From Apteryx mantelli (Eukaryota; Chordata; Aves; Apterygiformes; Apterygidae), in NCBI RefSeq assembly GCF_036417845.1, contig NC_089985.1, forward strand, positions 33,996,583 to 34,060,582: a DNA stretch of 64,000 nt. Direction: 5' to 3'. Positions within the stretch are counted from its first letter, which is position 1. Every line of letters starts with the position of its first letter. The notes beneath the pieces are model-generated. The model had not been told where the DNA came from. It searched no databases and saw only the letters and a list, made by a program, of their open reading frames with translations. Of this stretch, positions 38,025 to 48,900 are shown piece by piece. The position numbers were made by a program, and so were the translations under genes.

Positions 38025-38341
38025 CTTGTAGCCCCGGACTTGCGGGGACCCAGTAAACTTGCTCTTTACTGTTAAACCAGGGCTACAGCCTACCGAATAC
38101 TAATACTAGAGCACAGGCAAAACCTTAATCAATGCTTGCAGAGTGCTTTGAATCTTTCTGCGCAAGGACAGAGAGACTTTAAGGGGACAAAAAAACAGAT
38201 CCTTTGCAGCCATGTCAAATATTTTTAGCAACCCTCAGTAGGAAAGGAAACACAGTGAGCTCTGCTTATGGATCATTACCACCCAACGCCATGTCTGGGC
38301 TGCTCAGAAAACTGGTTTAACTTACTTTATATGAAAAGAGA

Positions 38342-38380
38342 TAGACAGACAGACACACACACACACATATATTTATGTAT
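38342..38380 (+). repeat. (CAGA)/(CA)/(TA) microsatellite
   Basis: AGACAGACAGA runs into ACACACACACACACA and then ATATATTTATGTATG. It lies between the RT relic and the GC-rich block. Confidence 0.85.
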
Positions 38381-38572
38381 GTAAAGCACACACATACAGT
38401 ATAGGACGCAAAGAGAGAAACTGTATCTACATTTGCAATATCTTCCTGCACCAGGTAAGGAAAATCTTTTTTCCTTTTAACCTGCTCCTGTATATACATT
38501 GTTTCCTTGCAGTCTATCTTTAGGTTATAGCAGTTCACAAGGTTTTTTCAGCAGATGTGTTATTCAATTACT

Positions 38573-38947
38573 TCAGGGCTTTTCCATTTGTAATATTATG
38601 AAGCAATGATAGCCAGCAGACTTCACCTGTCTTTTAGAGATAGCCAGCCTGGTAATTTTAACTCTGCCCATTTTATCCACACCAGTAAATCTCATAACAT
38701 GGTTATAGAGAGATTCCAATTTTTGTAGAACCTTCTCCTGGGAATTTCTGTATACAATATTGCCATAGTCTGTAATGGACATAACCTGTGATTGGATTAA
38801 TGTTTCCCTAGTGAAGAAGTCAAAGCATTTCATGTTCCTATAACTGGTTTGCAGCTCTGCAGTAAAGGTCTTTGGTGTGGCAGAGAAAATAATTGCAAAC
38901 GCAGCCCCAATCAGAATATATAATCCCCTCACAGCAAGGGTCCAATT
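38573..38947 (-). mobile_element. Non-LTR retrotransposon (LINE) relic, reverse-transcriptase C-terminal part
   Basis: An open frame of about 124 codons with no ATG start. It carries the block that follows the RT palm in jockey/CR1/L2-like LINEs: LQTSYRNMKCFDFF, LIQSQVMSITDYGNIVYRN, VLQKLESLYNHVMRFTG and ITRLAISKRQ...YHCFIIL. The DYGxIVY motif followed by LxKLxxxYxxxxRFxTG is characteristic, and the wording resembles fish elements. The frame stops on both sides and the catalytic YxDD part is absent, so it cannot be active. An intact frame of this length in an old fragment is unusual. Confidence 0.75.
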
Positions 38948-38949
38948 CT

Positions 38950-41900
38950 ACGCAGTTAGTCTGCCTGTGCGGGGGTTTGTAGCAGGATTTTCTTGTCAGG
39001 AGAGCAGAATGCACAGAAAACAAGTTAATTTCAGCATTCTAATATTCATGACTCAGCTCCTGCGTGAAAGTGAGGTAAATTCATTGTTACTTCGCCAAGG
39101 GAGGGCCCTCCAACTCCCCAAGCATAGAGTGCAAACAGGCAGGGCAAGGCAACGTGGCTCCAGTCTCCCCCCAAGAAGGGCCCTCCACTTGCGCTCAAAT
39201 AAACATATGCATTTGTTCTGAAGAGTAATAAATTTCTGTCAAGTGAAGTGCCCAGTTTTGGGCCCCATATTGGCTTTTGAACCTTTCAAAATTCATGGTA
39301 TCCCCTTACCTGTGGACCTGACACTAGCAAGGGAGGAGCTAGGAAAGAATTACTCCTTGAGTATACAATTTGCATTGCTTACATCTGAGACACAGATCAA
39401 CTTCTCCAGGAAGAAGGGACTCAAACCATAGCAGCTGGCAGCCCAGAAGTAGGCTTTGAAGCAGGATCTGTCTCTTCAGATGGAGGAAAATGAAGCAGAG
39501 ACTTGGAGCAAAAGGCCTCAGATTTTCAGCTCCCATGATAGTGTCCCCAAGCATTTGTAAAATGATGGAGGCAATGGTGAGCCCTCATCACATGAGCTAG
39601 CTGTGAGCTGGCAGTGAAAGGCTCCGGCTCCCATCCCCAGCAACTCAGGGAGAGCTTTCAAGACACGCAGTTTATTGTTGAACCACAGAAGCAGAGGTGG
39701 GTCTCCAGAGAGAACACTACTGATTCACTCTGTCTATGGGGTTCAGAGGAGACGTGATAGGGAACTTACGGTGGAAAGATAAAAAAACAGGTAGGAGCAG
39801 CTGCGGCTGTTAGTGCACTAGAAGATGCAGGAGACAAATGGAGTCGGGAAGGAAACGGAAGGCGAGGGCAAAGAGTTTGAACATCACATGCTAGAACGAG
39901 GACGGGGAGCGCAGGCTCCAGTACAGGCATGCTGCCCAGCTGATGAGCAAGGCAGGTGCTCCTGGCATGTAACCTTATGTTCGGAAGTTATGGGATTGCT
40001 AGGCAGGTGGAGAGGATGGGAGGAAGGTTACCGGCATGGGAGCTGACAAATGGGATGTCATTTCCCATATGGGTAACTGTCTGCAAGCTGTCCTCTCTAT
40101 CCTACTAAAAGTTTGGGATATCTCAGCAGACAGGAAGCAAAAGGAAGCATCTCTTGCAGAGATGAGGAATCTAGTTTTAGTCACATTAGGTCTATACTCA
40201 GACTTGGAAAATGCAGGCTGAGGGGCAGGTTGTGGGTGGCAGGAGACAGGTAAGAAGCACAGACAGTGATCTCCAGGAAGATCCAGTTATTACATCTAAC
40301 TAAACAGCCGACTCTATGAGCCAGACAGAGGGAACCTTTGAGAACCGATAGCAGGACAGCACAAGGGCTTCCCAGAACCTACTTGTCTGCTTCTTGGTTT
40401 ACAAAGTGACTTTGGGAGCCTGTTGGGAGGAAGGAAAAAAAATGAGACAACACGCAGCTGCTTCTATCACTTTATTCATGTTTCTAGAGTTTAATGGCTA
40501 AACCCCTAGGGGCTAAGCAAATACCTGAAATTCTCTATATATGTATGTATATGTATTTATTAAACCATTCAGAAATAAATAATAAAGAATTCTGCAAGTG
40601 TTTTTTTTTTTTTCAATGAATATGCAAAAAGTTCCTCCAGTAAACTAACTTTGCAAGTCTTCCACTAAAACCCTATAAAACCCAATGATAGTCATAAATT
40701 AACATTAGATTAATTCAAAGGAGAAGTTATCCCCCTTCTGCATACCTTCTAATCCATATCTCCAAGAGGTCATTTTAATTATCACACTGTCACTGCTATT
40801 CATTACGCTGCTTTTGGAGACAGAAAGCCAGCACTGTGTCTTTTAGATGCCTTGGAATTCATCATATTAAGGCATTTCATTCCCCATAAAAACACACAGT
40901 TTAACCCCCTCACCTTGAAATTCTGGCAACATCAGGTTTGTTAGGTGTTTTAAATCATTTTCCTTCAAGTGGGACATCTCTTCCTTTTTCAGACAAGTTC
41001 TCCTTATTAGAGAGAAACTAACTAACTAATGAAAGCCCAGGTAATGGCTAGCTAACACATGGGTGCAATCAGCTCAAATTCTGTCAGATCCTTAACAGCT
41101 GGTCCTTTTTCAGAGGCATGCAAGGCCAAATTTCTGCCCTGGCTTGTGCCTGCCCATTCTTTCTGATTGCAGTAATGCTAACTGGACAGAAGCCACATGC
41201 CAGTGGCTCCCAGAAGGTCTGCCTGGGTGTTGTGGTAGAGCTACAGAAGTGTGTGTGAGGCCCTGAGACACAGAACACATATCTTATCCTTGACTCTGCT
41301 TGCTTTGTGCTTCTCCAGTATTGAAAAGAGCCCAGAGGAACTTATACAGAGCTCTCTTCCATCCCTTGTGACATAGATATGGTGAGAATGAGCCAAAGGT
41401 ATTCAAAGACAGATGAGAACATATAAGGGCCTGTTGGATTCCTGGCTGCATAAATGTAACCTGAGCTGCTTTCAGTTCTTCTTAGGATCAAACCTTGGTT
41501 CAGTGTTGGTCATGCCCAGATTTAGCAGTTCTCTACTGCTGAAGAATCTGTGAGTATTTCCACAAGGGATGATAAATTTAAGTTGCCTGGAAGGTCCATT
41601 TCAGCCTGTAATTGTCAATTTTTCTCATGTGTCCTCATTTCTTCCCAGGATATATTCTTCTCACGCACAGCCCAGGTTGAGAAGCCAGCTGAGTTTTGTC
41701 CTGCTCCTAGATCATAGGGCTCAAGTCCGGGGAAAGAGCAGAAGAACAACCAACCCTGCTCTCTGACTAGTGAAAGAAGTGTCAGGGGCTACTACTTCTT
41801 TAGGGCCACCCCACCCTAAGAGAAGCCAATTCAGTCTTATTTCACACATCTCTCTTCATCCTCAATCATCTGGTTCATCCTTTCCCTCTCTATCCAGTGG

Positions 41901-44340
41901 GGCTCAGCACATCTCTCTTCCAAGCCACTGCTGCAGCTCAGCTCATACCGGAAGGAAGTCAAGAGAAACTGCTTCCAGAGGTTTCTGATGGGTGGGCTTG
42001 AGGCACTTCCAAGCGCACTCTCCCTTCCCATCCCCTGGGAGACTCTCCCACACCCCCTCAGGTCACCATCTTTCACTTTCCAGTTTGAGAACCACTGGCC
42101 TACAGCATCAAATCCACATCACTGGTAGGTACTTCTTATTAGTCGCACAAGACCAGGAGACAAGACTGCCTAGTTACAGTGGCTTTGAGCAGAGGTTTCA
42201 TGCGCTGGCCATCTAATGAGAAGGTGGCAAGGCTTTACCTGGGCTTTCTTGCAGTAGTGGCACAATACCTTTGCTTTGTGCTTCTCAATACCTCACTCAA
42301 TACCTTTAGTTCATCCCTTTCAGTGTTTACCCCTAGCTCGCACTGCCTCAGTGGTACATCTGTTGGGGAGTCCAGTCTTTCTGGACCCCAGCCAGCTATT
42401 GCCAGAGGACCAAGGCTTCTGCCTGTTAGACAGGTCTTGCAGTGAGTTTCATGCCTGCAGCATGATAGGTGACATCAGTAACATTCCTCCTATGACCCCT
42501 TTCCTCAAATGATCTGATAGAAGAGCAAAAAACTAACCATGCAGCGGATGATAAACGGCACACTAAGGAGCGCCTGCCTGACTCCCACAAGCTATTTATC
42601 AGGCTCTCTTAATGCAAGCTAACTGGACTAGTGCATGCAGTTGGCACAAGAGCTTCGGAGCCTGACACTGAAAGGAGAGACAACACATGCTGCAGCAGGG
42701 GAGCGAGGAGTCCCTCGTTTGCCCGTCGTATGGATTACCCCTTTAAAGAGAGAGAGGGGCTGGTGGAGGAAGGGGAGGCTTTCTCGTTTTAACAAACAGC
42801 TTTTCAGCCACAGCAAATGATTTCTGTAAATCCATCGGGTCGCTCTTTTTCCCAGAGATGAGCCAAAAAAAAAAAAAAAAAAGAGGCCTGAAATTGATTT
42901 ACCATCTATAAATAAAAAAGAATCAATAGTAAAATTTCTAGCTAATTTCCCTCTCCCTCTTTCCCTTTGGCCTATTCGTTATCTTAGAAATACTTGTCTG
43001 GGAAAAAAGAGAAACATTATCAGTTCCAGACCCTAGACGTGCTCCTTCGCCTCAGCCCCGCAGACCAGCCCTCCTCTCCTAGCATCACGTGGAGAGCGTC
43101 GGCTCCTTGAGATTCGTCTGGCTCCTCTTCTCTGGCTTGCTGCCAACGTGGCTGCTCCCTTGGCCCCGCTGGGTAGTGCATTTAAAAAGCGGCAGTTTTT
43201 CTTTCCTGCCAAAGGAAGAAAGAGGGAGGACAGGTATTGTAAAATACTGGAGTGGCTGAGCAGCAGCAGGTAAGCCGTATGCGGGATATGCTCTGAAGAG
43301 AATCCATGTGTAAAATCTCACAGCGAAGTGCATCTGCAAGTGAGGCTTTGGCAGCTCAAGAGAAATCAGAGGTGGTAAAAGACCAGCTGGTCCCATCCTC
43401 CTCTGGCCAGAGCAGGCTTAGTCCTTCCAGGAGACTTCAAGGGCTTTGGACTAGCTCTGAATTTTCCAAGAGAAGGGTCCCACTGTTTCCCTTAGGGCTA
43501 ATGCCCTTACGGCTGTTTTCTCCTTATTTCAGCGCACACACCCCTGAACAGTTTCACTTCATTTCTCCTCATTAACAGCTCTTGTGGCACTGTAAATATG
43601 TCCTTCCGGGGCATACATCCCTTTACACTACAGCAGGGTTCACAGGTCTGCTCACCTCTGGATTCCCCCCACAGTGAGTGATGCTCACCAGCCAGGGCCA
43701 AACTCTTCTGTGACATCTTCAGACTTCTGCTTTGTGGCCATGGAGCATCCATGACACTGAAACCTGATGCCAGTGCTTCCAGCATCCACACGGGAGCATT
43801 CAAAGCACTCTGCACAACGGTACTGTTTTGAGTAGACCTACTCACTTTGCCCACTGACTCCACGTGTCTAATGGTAATGTAAAACTTTAACTGTCCCTGT
43901 CGCTTGGAGCCTGGTGTTTCCAGTGCACCTTTTGGGCTACAGTCCTAGCAAAGCGGTAGGGGTTTAACTACTGACCTCAGAAGGAGCCAAGTTAAGCTAA
44001 ATGCAAAGCATTTTTGCAATGACACCCCGGGAGATGACACGCTAAGAACTAAGCTCATCACAACGCAGTACCTCGGAAACAGCTCCTTGGCTTCCCGCAG
44101 CTTGTCCGGGGGAACAGACCTACTTTGCAAGGCTTTGGTTTCTAATAAGCCTCGCTACTTGTTTCCCAGAAAAAGTGCTGCCGGGTGTGTGTTTACAGTG
44201 TGCATGCGGGATGTTTGCTATTTTAAAGAAAAGTAAATCTCTTTCCTCTCTTATCAGTTAATTCTGTAACACTTCTATTCCACTTACTTGTATCGCCTCT
44301 TTGCTTAAAGGCCTTAATTAAAATCCTCCGCCTCACAGCC
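38950..44340. other. Non-coding stretch, nothing firmly recognised
   Basis: No exon was identified on either strand. It contains AT-rich CNE-like sequence at about 40.74-41.05 and 42.53-42.96 kb, a TATG/ATAT-rich patch at 40.53-40.56 kb, poly(T) at 40.60 kb and an A18 run at 42.87 kb. GGGCCCTCC occurs twice (about 39.10 and 39.18 kb). Open frames of 60-120 codons are not recognisable. Confidence 0.6.
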
Positions 44341-44349
44341 CAGTGCTCT

Positions 44350-45660
44350 CGCCACCTCTCCTCCCCCGGGCTCCCGACAGTTGTGTTTTACAGCAGGATG
44401 GGCCCAGAGGACTGGGCAGCCTCAGCCCCTGCCTGCCCAGCTGCTGGCCTGCGAATGCAAGGCAAAGCACACGCAGCTGTGCCCAGAGACGTCGCTTTGG
44501 GGAAAGGCTGCGGAAAGGCAGGAGGACACACGAGCCGCGCCGCTGCCCGGGCCGCGGCGGGTCGAGCGCTCGGCGCAGCAGACGGGAGGGCTCCGCTCCT
44601 CGCCCCGTGGAGAGCCGTGCTGCCCGTCCGCCTTCCTCCCCCCGGCCGAGGGCACCCCAAGCCCTGCCGATTTTCTTCGTCCACCCCCGAAACGCTATGC
44701 AGAGGGGGCTCCTCCGCTTGTGCCTGGTCTAATCTGTAAGCACGCAGTCTGGTCTCTCCTACAGCACATCTGTCTGCGACGGCAGCGGGAGGCCCAGGCC
44801 ACGCTGGCGTTAGCGCTGTACAAAATTATAGCGAAACGCAATGAAGTGTGTGTGTCTGGGGGGGGGGGGCTATCGGTTCTCACAGCCAGACGGCCAAAAG
44901 CGAAGGGACTCACCCAAGGCCACGCAGCGGAGTCGGGGCAGAACAGAGATGAAAGGAGCTGAGGGGGAGATCGAGCTTTCCCGATTCCCCCGCTCCTGGC
45001 TCGTCCCCTGGTGAGCTGGGCCCCTCTAACCCTGGCTGCAGCAGCGTCACGAAAAACCTGCCTGCCCCGCTGCGCCAAACGCGGACGTCTGTTCGGCAGT
45101 GCTTCTGCTTTTATTTGCAGAAGGAGGTTTCAAAATACATTTAAAAAGCCTGAAATAACTTAGAGGCCGATAGGCCACGGGGCTAAGGGGGCTCCACCTC
45201 CAGCAGCCCCCCCAGCACACGCACCGCCACCAGCTCAGCCTGTGCCGCATCTCCACTTCGATCACCAACCCCGCGACACGGCGGTATTTTGAAAAGGTAA
45301 AACCCTGAGACAAAAATAAAAAAATTAGGGCCCCGGGAGGGGGAGCTGAGAGGCCCACCGAAGTGAGAACAAGCAGCTTCTTCCGTTCTGTCTGCAACCA
45401 CAGTGACACGTTCCCAGGCACCGCTGGAGACCCGAGCGCAGCGGCCGCTGTGGGCCAAGCGGAGGATCCTACAAAACAGACGGGAAGGCGAGTCGCTCGA
45501 TCCAGCGCTGCCCGGAGGCTGCGCCGACGCTGCCCACGTCGCTGCCGGGCAGAGACGAGCCGGGGAAGGCACGGCTCCGCTCCCGGCTGCCCGGTGCGGG
45601 GACGGACGCACCGGCTGCTCCGCGTGGCCTTTCCATGTTTCCTGTCTCATCTCTGCGAGC
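44350..45660. promoter_or_regulatory. Orphan CpG-rich block (candidate CpG island)
   Basis: CpG and GC density rise sharply, with peaks at 44.52-44.65 (cgcgccgctgcccgggccgc) and 45.42-45.61 kb. Overlapping open frames of 100-204 codons on both strands reflect composition. None shows a known domain, and the block is far from both identified genes. It could be the promoter of a non-coding RNA or of an unseen gene. A run of ten Gs after GTGTGTGT lies at about 44.85-44.87 kb. Confidence 0.6.
44904..44952 (-). repeat. MIR-like SINE relic inside the CpG-rich block
   Basis: On the plus strand reads 'gggactcacccaaggccacg', 'cagcggagtcggggcagaac', 'agagatg'. This is the complement of the MIR core (gacttgcccaaggtcac / cagctagtaag / tggcagagc). 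It is better preserved than the other MIR-like copies here. Confidence 0.6.
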
Positions 45661-45879
45661 AAAGGGAATAGGAGCCATGCAAAGAGGATAAAAACAGGTC
45701 TTAAACCTCCTTCGTTTTTCATGAGCTGGGTAACACGGAAAAAGGAAACCCTAGTTAACCAACAGCGCTTACAGGTGGGATTTTTAGACACTGGCATTTT
45801 TCAGCAGCTGTCCAAGCATCCGCTGAACTGAAGCACCATGAGTATCACGCACTCTGTTCACATGAGGTTCCTGTGACAA

Positions 45880-46110
45880 AGTGATTTTTGGAGATGTACA
45901 GCCAATTGACAGACAGTCACGATCAAATCACGGCTCTGCTGCTTGCTCATTGCACATACAACAGTTAATCTTGCCACCATGCAAACTGTTTTGCAAATTG
46001 AAATCTCAGAGGCATAGCAATTACAATACCAGATTTATACCACATCTCTCAGTCAGCTAATTGTACATCCAAAAAATCACCACTTGAATAATCTGAATAC
46101 ATTCACCTTT
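45880..46110. promoter_or_regulatory. Candidate conserved non-coding element
   Basis: A block rich in paired developmental motifs (gtgatttttggag, agccaattgacagacagtca, catgcaaactgttttgcaaa, cagtcagctaattgtac), non-repetitive and non-coding, just beside the orphan CpG block. Its status rests on composition only. Confidence 0.28.
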
Positions 46111-46639
46111 ACTGCTAACCCCCCCACTACATGCTTGATCTCAACACAATTCTGAGTTACAGAACCCCATGAGAAAAATGCCAACCTTTGACTTCAGCAG
46201 CAAAAATGCTCCTATCTAAATAAAGCAGAAGCATAATTCTCGTTGAGGTCCAAAATCTCGGCACTTCTTGTGCTGCTTTTTTCCTGTTCTGCAAACTGGG
46301 GACATTCCTATTGCTTGTTTCAGCACTCTCAGCCAGGATGCAGAAACACAAGTCTTATATACATTTACGTCAAATGTGCTGCACATTATTAACATATAAA
46401 ACAAATATATAGGTATTTCTAGATTTTAAGAAACCCTAAGCCTTACAGGTCTTAAAGTGAATCGTCCAACTTACAAATCAGGCTAATGTTTTAGAGGAGC
46501 TGAGTTTTAGACCACCACCTCCCAGAGGACAAGGACCCTCACAGCCCGTAAGCACACTCCTGGGGTTTTGAGCTCTTTCACACACAGATTTCTTGAATTT
46601 TGTTTCCATACAGTGAAGCAAGTAGAGGTGGGGAGCAAT

Positions 46640-47150
46640 AGATTTTAATTAGCAACTTTGCAGCCTGCAAATTAAAGAGGGTGAAAATAGAAGAGGATTC
46701 TGTGTTTAAATTGCAAAGAGAGGAGAAAAAAAGAAGTTATTCAAGCCATATGACTGGGATCAAAAATGAATCATCAAGGCTTGAAAATGGCTAACCTCTG
46801 ATCCTTGAAACCAAGAAATCTGGCTGCTGTCATGTAGCTGCTGATCTAATTTTTACACTTTCCCCTCCGTAGAGCAGAGACGCGTTTCCATTGCAGATAG
46901 GCGGCCATTGCAGCTAAACAATCAATGCCTGATTACTTCAAACACTTCGCTCTCAGGGATGCACAATTAGCCAGGCCCATCTTTGACACTGCAAGGGGAG
47001 CGCAGTATTTTCTGGGAATGTCTGACAGGTTTCAAATGTAAAAAACACAAATCAAATGGCCCGGCAGATAATGACAGCCAGTGCCCTGGCAGTTAGATAA
47101 TGTGCATGCTCCGAAGCAAGGCCAATTAGAAGCAATAAAAACAAATTTAC
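46640..47150. promoter_or_regulatory. Candidate conserved non-coding element
   Basis: Contains gattttaattagcaac, tgcaaattaaag, aaacaatcaatgcctgatta, gcacaattagccaggcccat, ggcccggcagataatgacag and aaggccaattagaag. Such mixtures of TAATTA, TGATTA and TGACAG (homeobox, PBX/MEIS-like) words are typical of vertebrate enhancers. No frame or repeat explains it. Confidence 0.3.
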
Positions 47151-48439
47151 AATGATAGAGCAAAGGTCAGAAATCCTCAGCCATTACTGTGGGATTGATT
47201 TTTTTTTTCAGTCGGTCACCAGTGCGGTCACCAATGCCTATTTTCAGAGAGTGAGCACAAATTCACACTTTTTGCCAAATGACCACCCACCTGTTACAGC
47301 AGAGGATGATTTCTGGGCCATACAGAACCCACTAGCTTGGAGCATGAAAGATCCCAGCACTGACAGTCTCAGCGGGTCCATATGCTGTGGCGGTACCTTT
47401 CTGAATGCAGGGGCTGGTCTGGTCTCCTGCCCCACAGGAGAGTTTGCAAAGGTCTCTCCCCTACTGCAGAAGGGATCCTGCTGGGCCTGCCCTCCTCCAC
47501 CGTCTCACAGAAACAAGGCATACCTTCCTCACAGAGGGGACAGTGCAGAGACAGGAATGATTAGCTTGCCACTGGGACCACGCTTTCCTGCAAGGAAAGG
47601 AGAAGTAGCCACAACTGCAACCAATGCACGTGGCTCAGTCCCAGGTGCAGCTGTACATCTTTTCTGACCCTGGAGCAGAAAAGCTACAGAGAGGATGAGA
47701 ATAAGTTGCGTCTTGTCCCCTGTCCTCCTATTTTCTAAGGATCAGCAGGGTTGTACTTACCTGACAGGATGCTAGCATTAAATGACTATCCCTTGAGTTT
47801 GCTCCAGTTAGCAATATGAAATCAGGATTGCATGCGATCTACATTAGACAGTACCCATGTAGACACACTCAATACATAGCAGCTCCCTCTGCTTTCAAGG
47901 TGGGGTACGCTGCCCTGCTCTTTGGAAGCGGTCAGGCATGGGATAACACAACCACTGTGAATTCACTTACTGAGTCCTGGCTTCCTTGGAGCAACAAGCC
48001 CAAGGAAGGAAAAGAAAATCAGCTGGGATCTCCAGGCTTGTCTACATGAGGATGCCCAGGAGAGCTAATCCAAATACATTTAGGGTATAAATGTAAAGCT
48101 GATTAGTGAAACCACAGTAAGCTCCTATGTGGATATGTTCCTTCAGAGTTAAAGTAGCCATAATTCAATTTAGTCATTTAGCTCATTTCCAGAAGTAAAT
48201 TAAGGTAAAGTAAATTAAATTAAACCAGCTGACAGCACCTTCATTTTGAAAGGGATTGTTAACATGGACGCAATCTACTTCATACAGTAATTCAGATTAG
48301 TTTCCCCTGCTGGGCAGCCCATCAGGCACACTGGCTCCCAGGGCTGATCCTGAAGTCACGTGTGTTACGCGCCCTCTGTTCAGGGACTGTCTGAAAGCAG
48401 GACCAAGCCTGGGGTGTATTTAGCTGTTCGTATTTGCAG

Positions 48440-48900
48440 TAGTGTGTGTGCTTAAATCCAGGATGAAATCATTACAACCAGCATTCTGATTTCCAAGCGC
48501 CTGACAAGGTAATTGTTGTAAGATGGTATTTTGGTGAGCCCTCTGCTGGAAGCTGGCCAAGCAATGCAAATCTCCCCAAACTCTGTAAATGGATCTTTTT
48601 CACTGAACCCACGCAAATGTGTCACAGTTTAAAACCTGAAAGGTTTTCTTTAACGACAGCTACAAGTATCAAGAGTTGCATAAAACGTGCAGACGCATGT
48701 GGGAGTGAGCTGACAGATTATAATTACCAATAGAGAAGGGGGAAAAAACAAAAATTAATTTCTGAGGCAAAACATATAATTTGCCTTTAAACCATAGTAG
48801 TGCTCCCATTACTAATGCAATTCACAGCCCTGGAATCAGATTGAAGTTGTTTGACTCCCTGGCAGTCTTTTTTCTTTTTTTTTTAATTTTCCTTTTAAAG
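48440..48900. promoter_or_regulatory. Candidate conserved non-coding element
   Basis: Non-coding and non-repetitive, with motifs such as gatgaaatcattacaacc, gacaaggtaattgttgtaag, aagcaatgcaaatc (octamer ATGCAAAT) and gacagattataattaccaat. Assigned on composition only. Confidence 0.28.

Noticed and set aside
45183-45797. 204-codon minus-strand open frame
   Set aside because: Lies in the orphan CpG block where stops are rare. No family is recognised, and the plus strand is open as well.
47152-47667. 171-codon plus-strand open frame
   Set aside because: No domain, compositionally ordinary, starts inside a CNE-like block and has no promoter or splice support.
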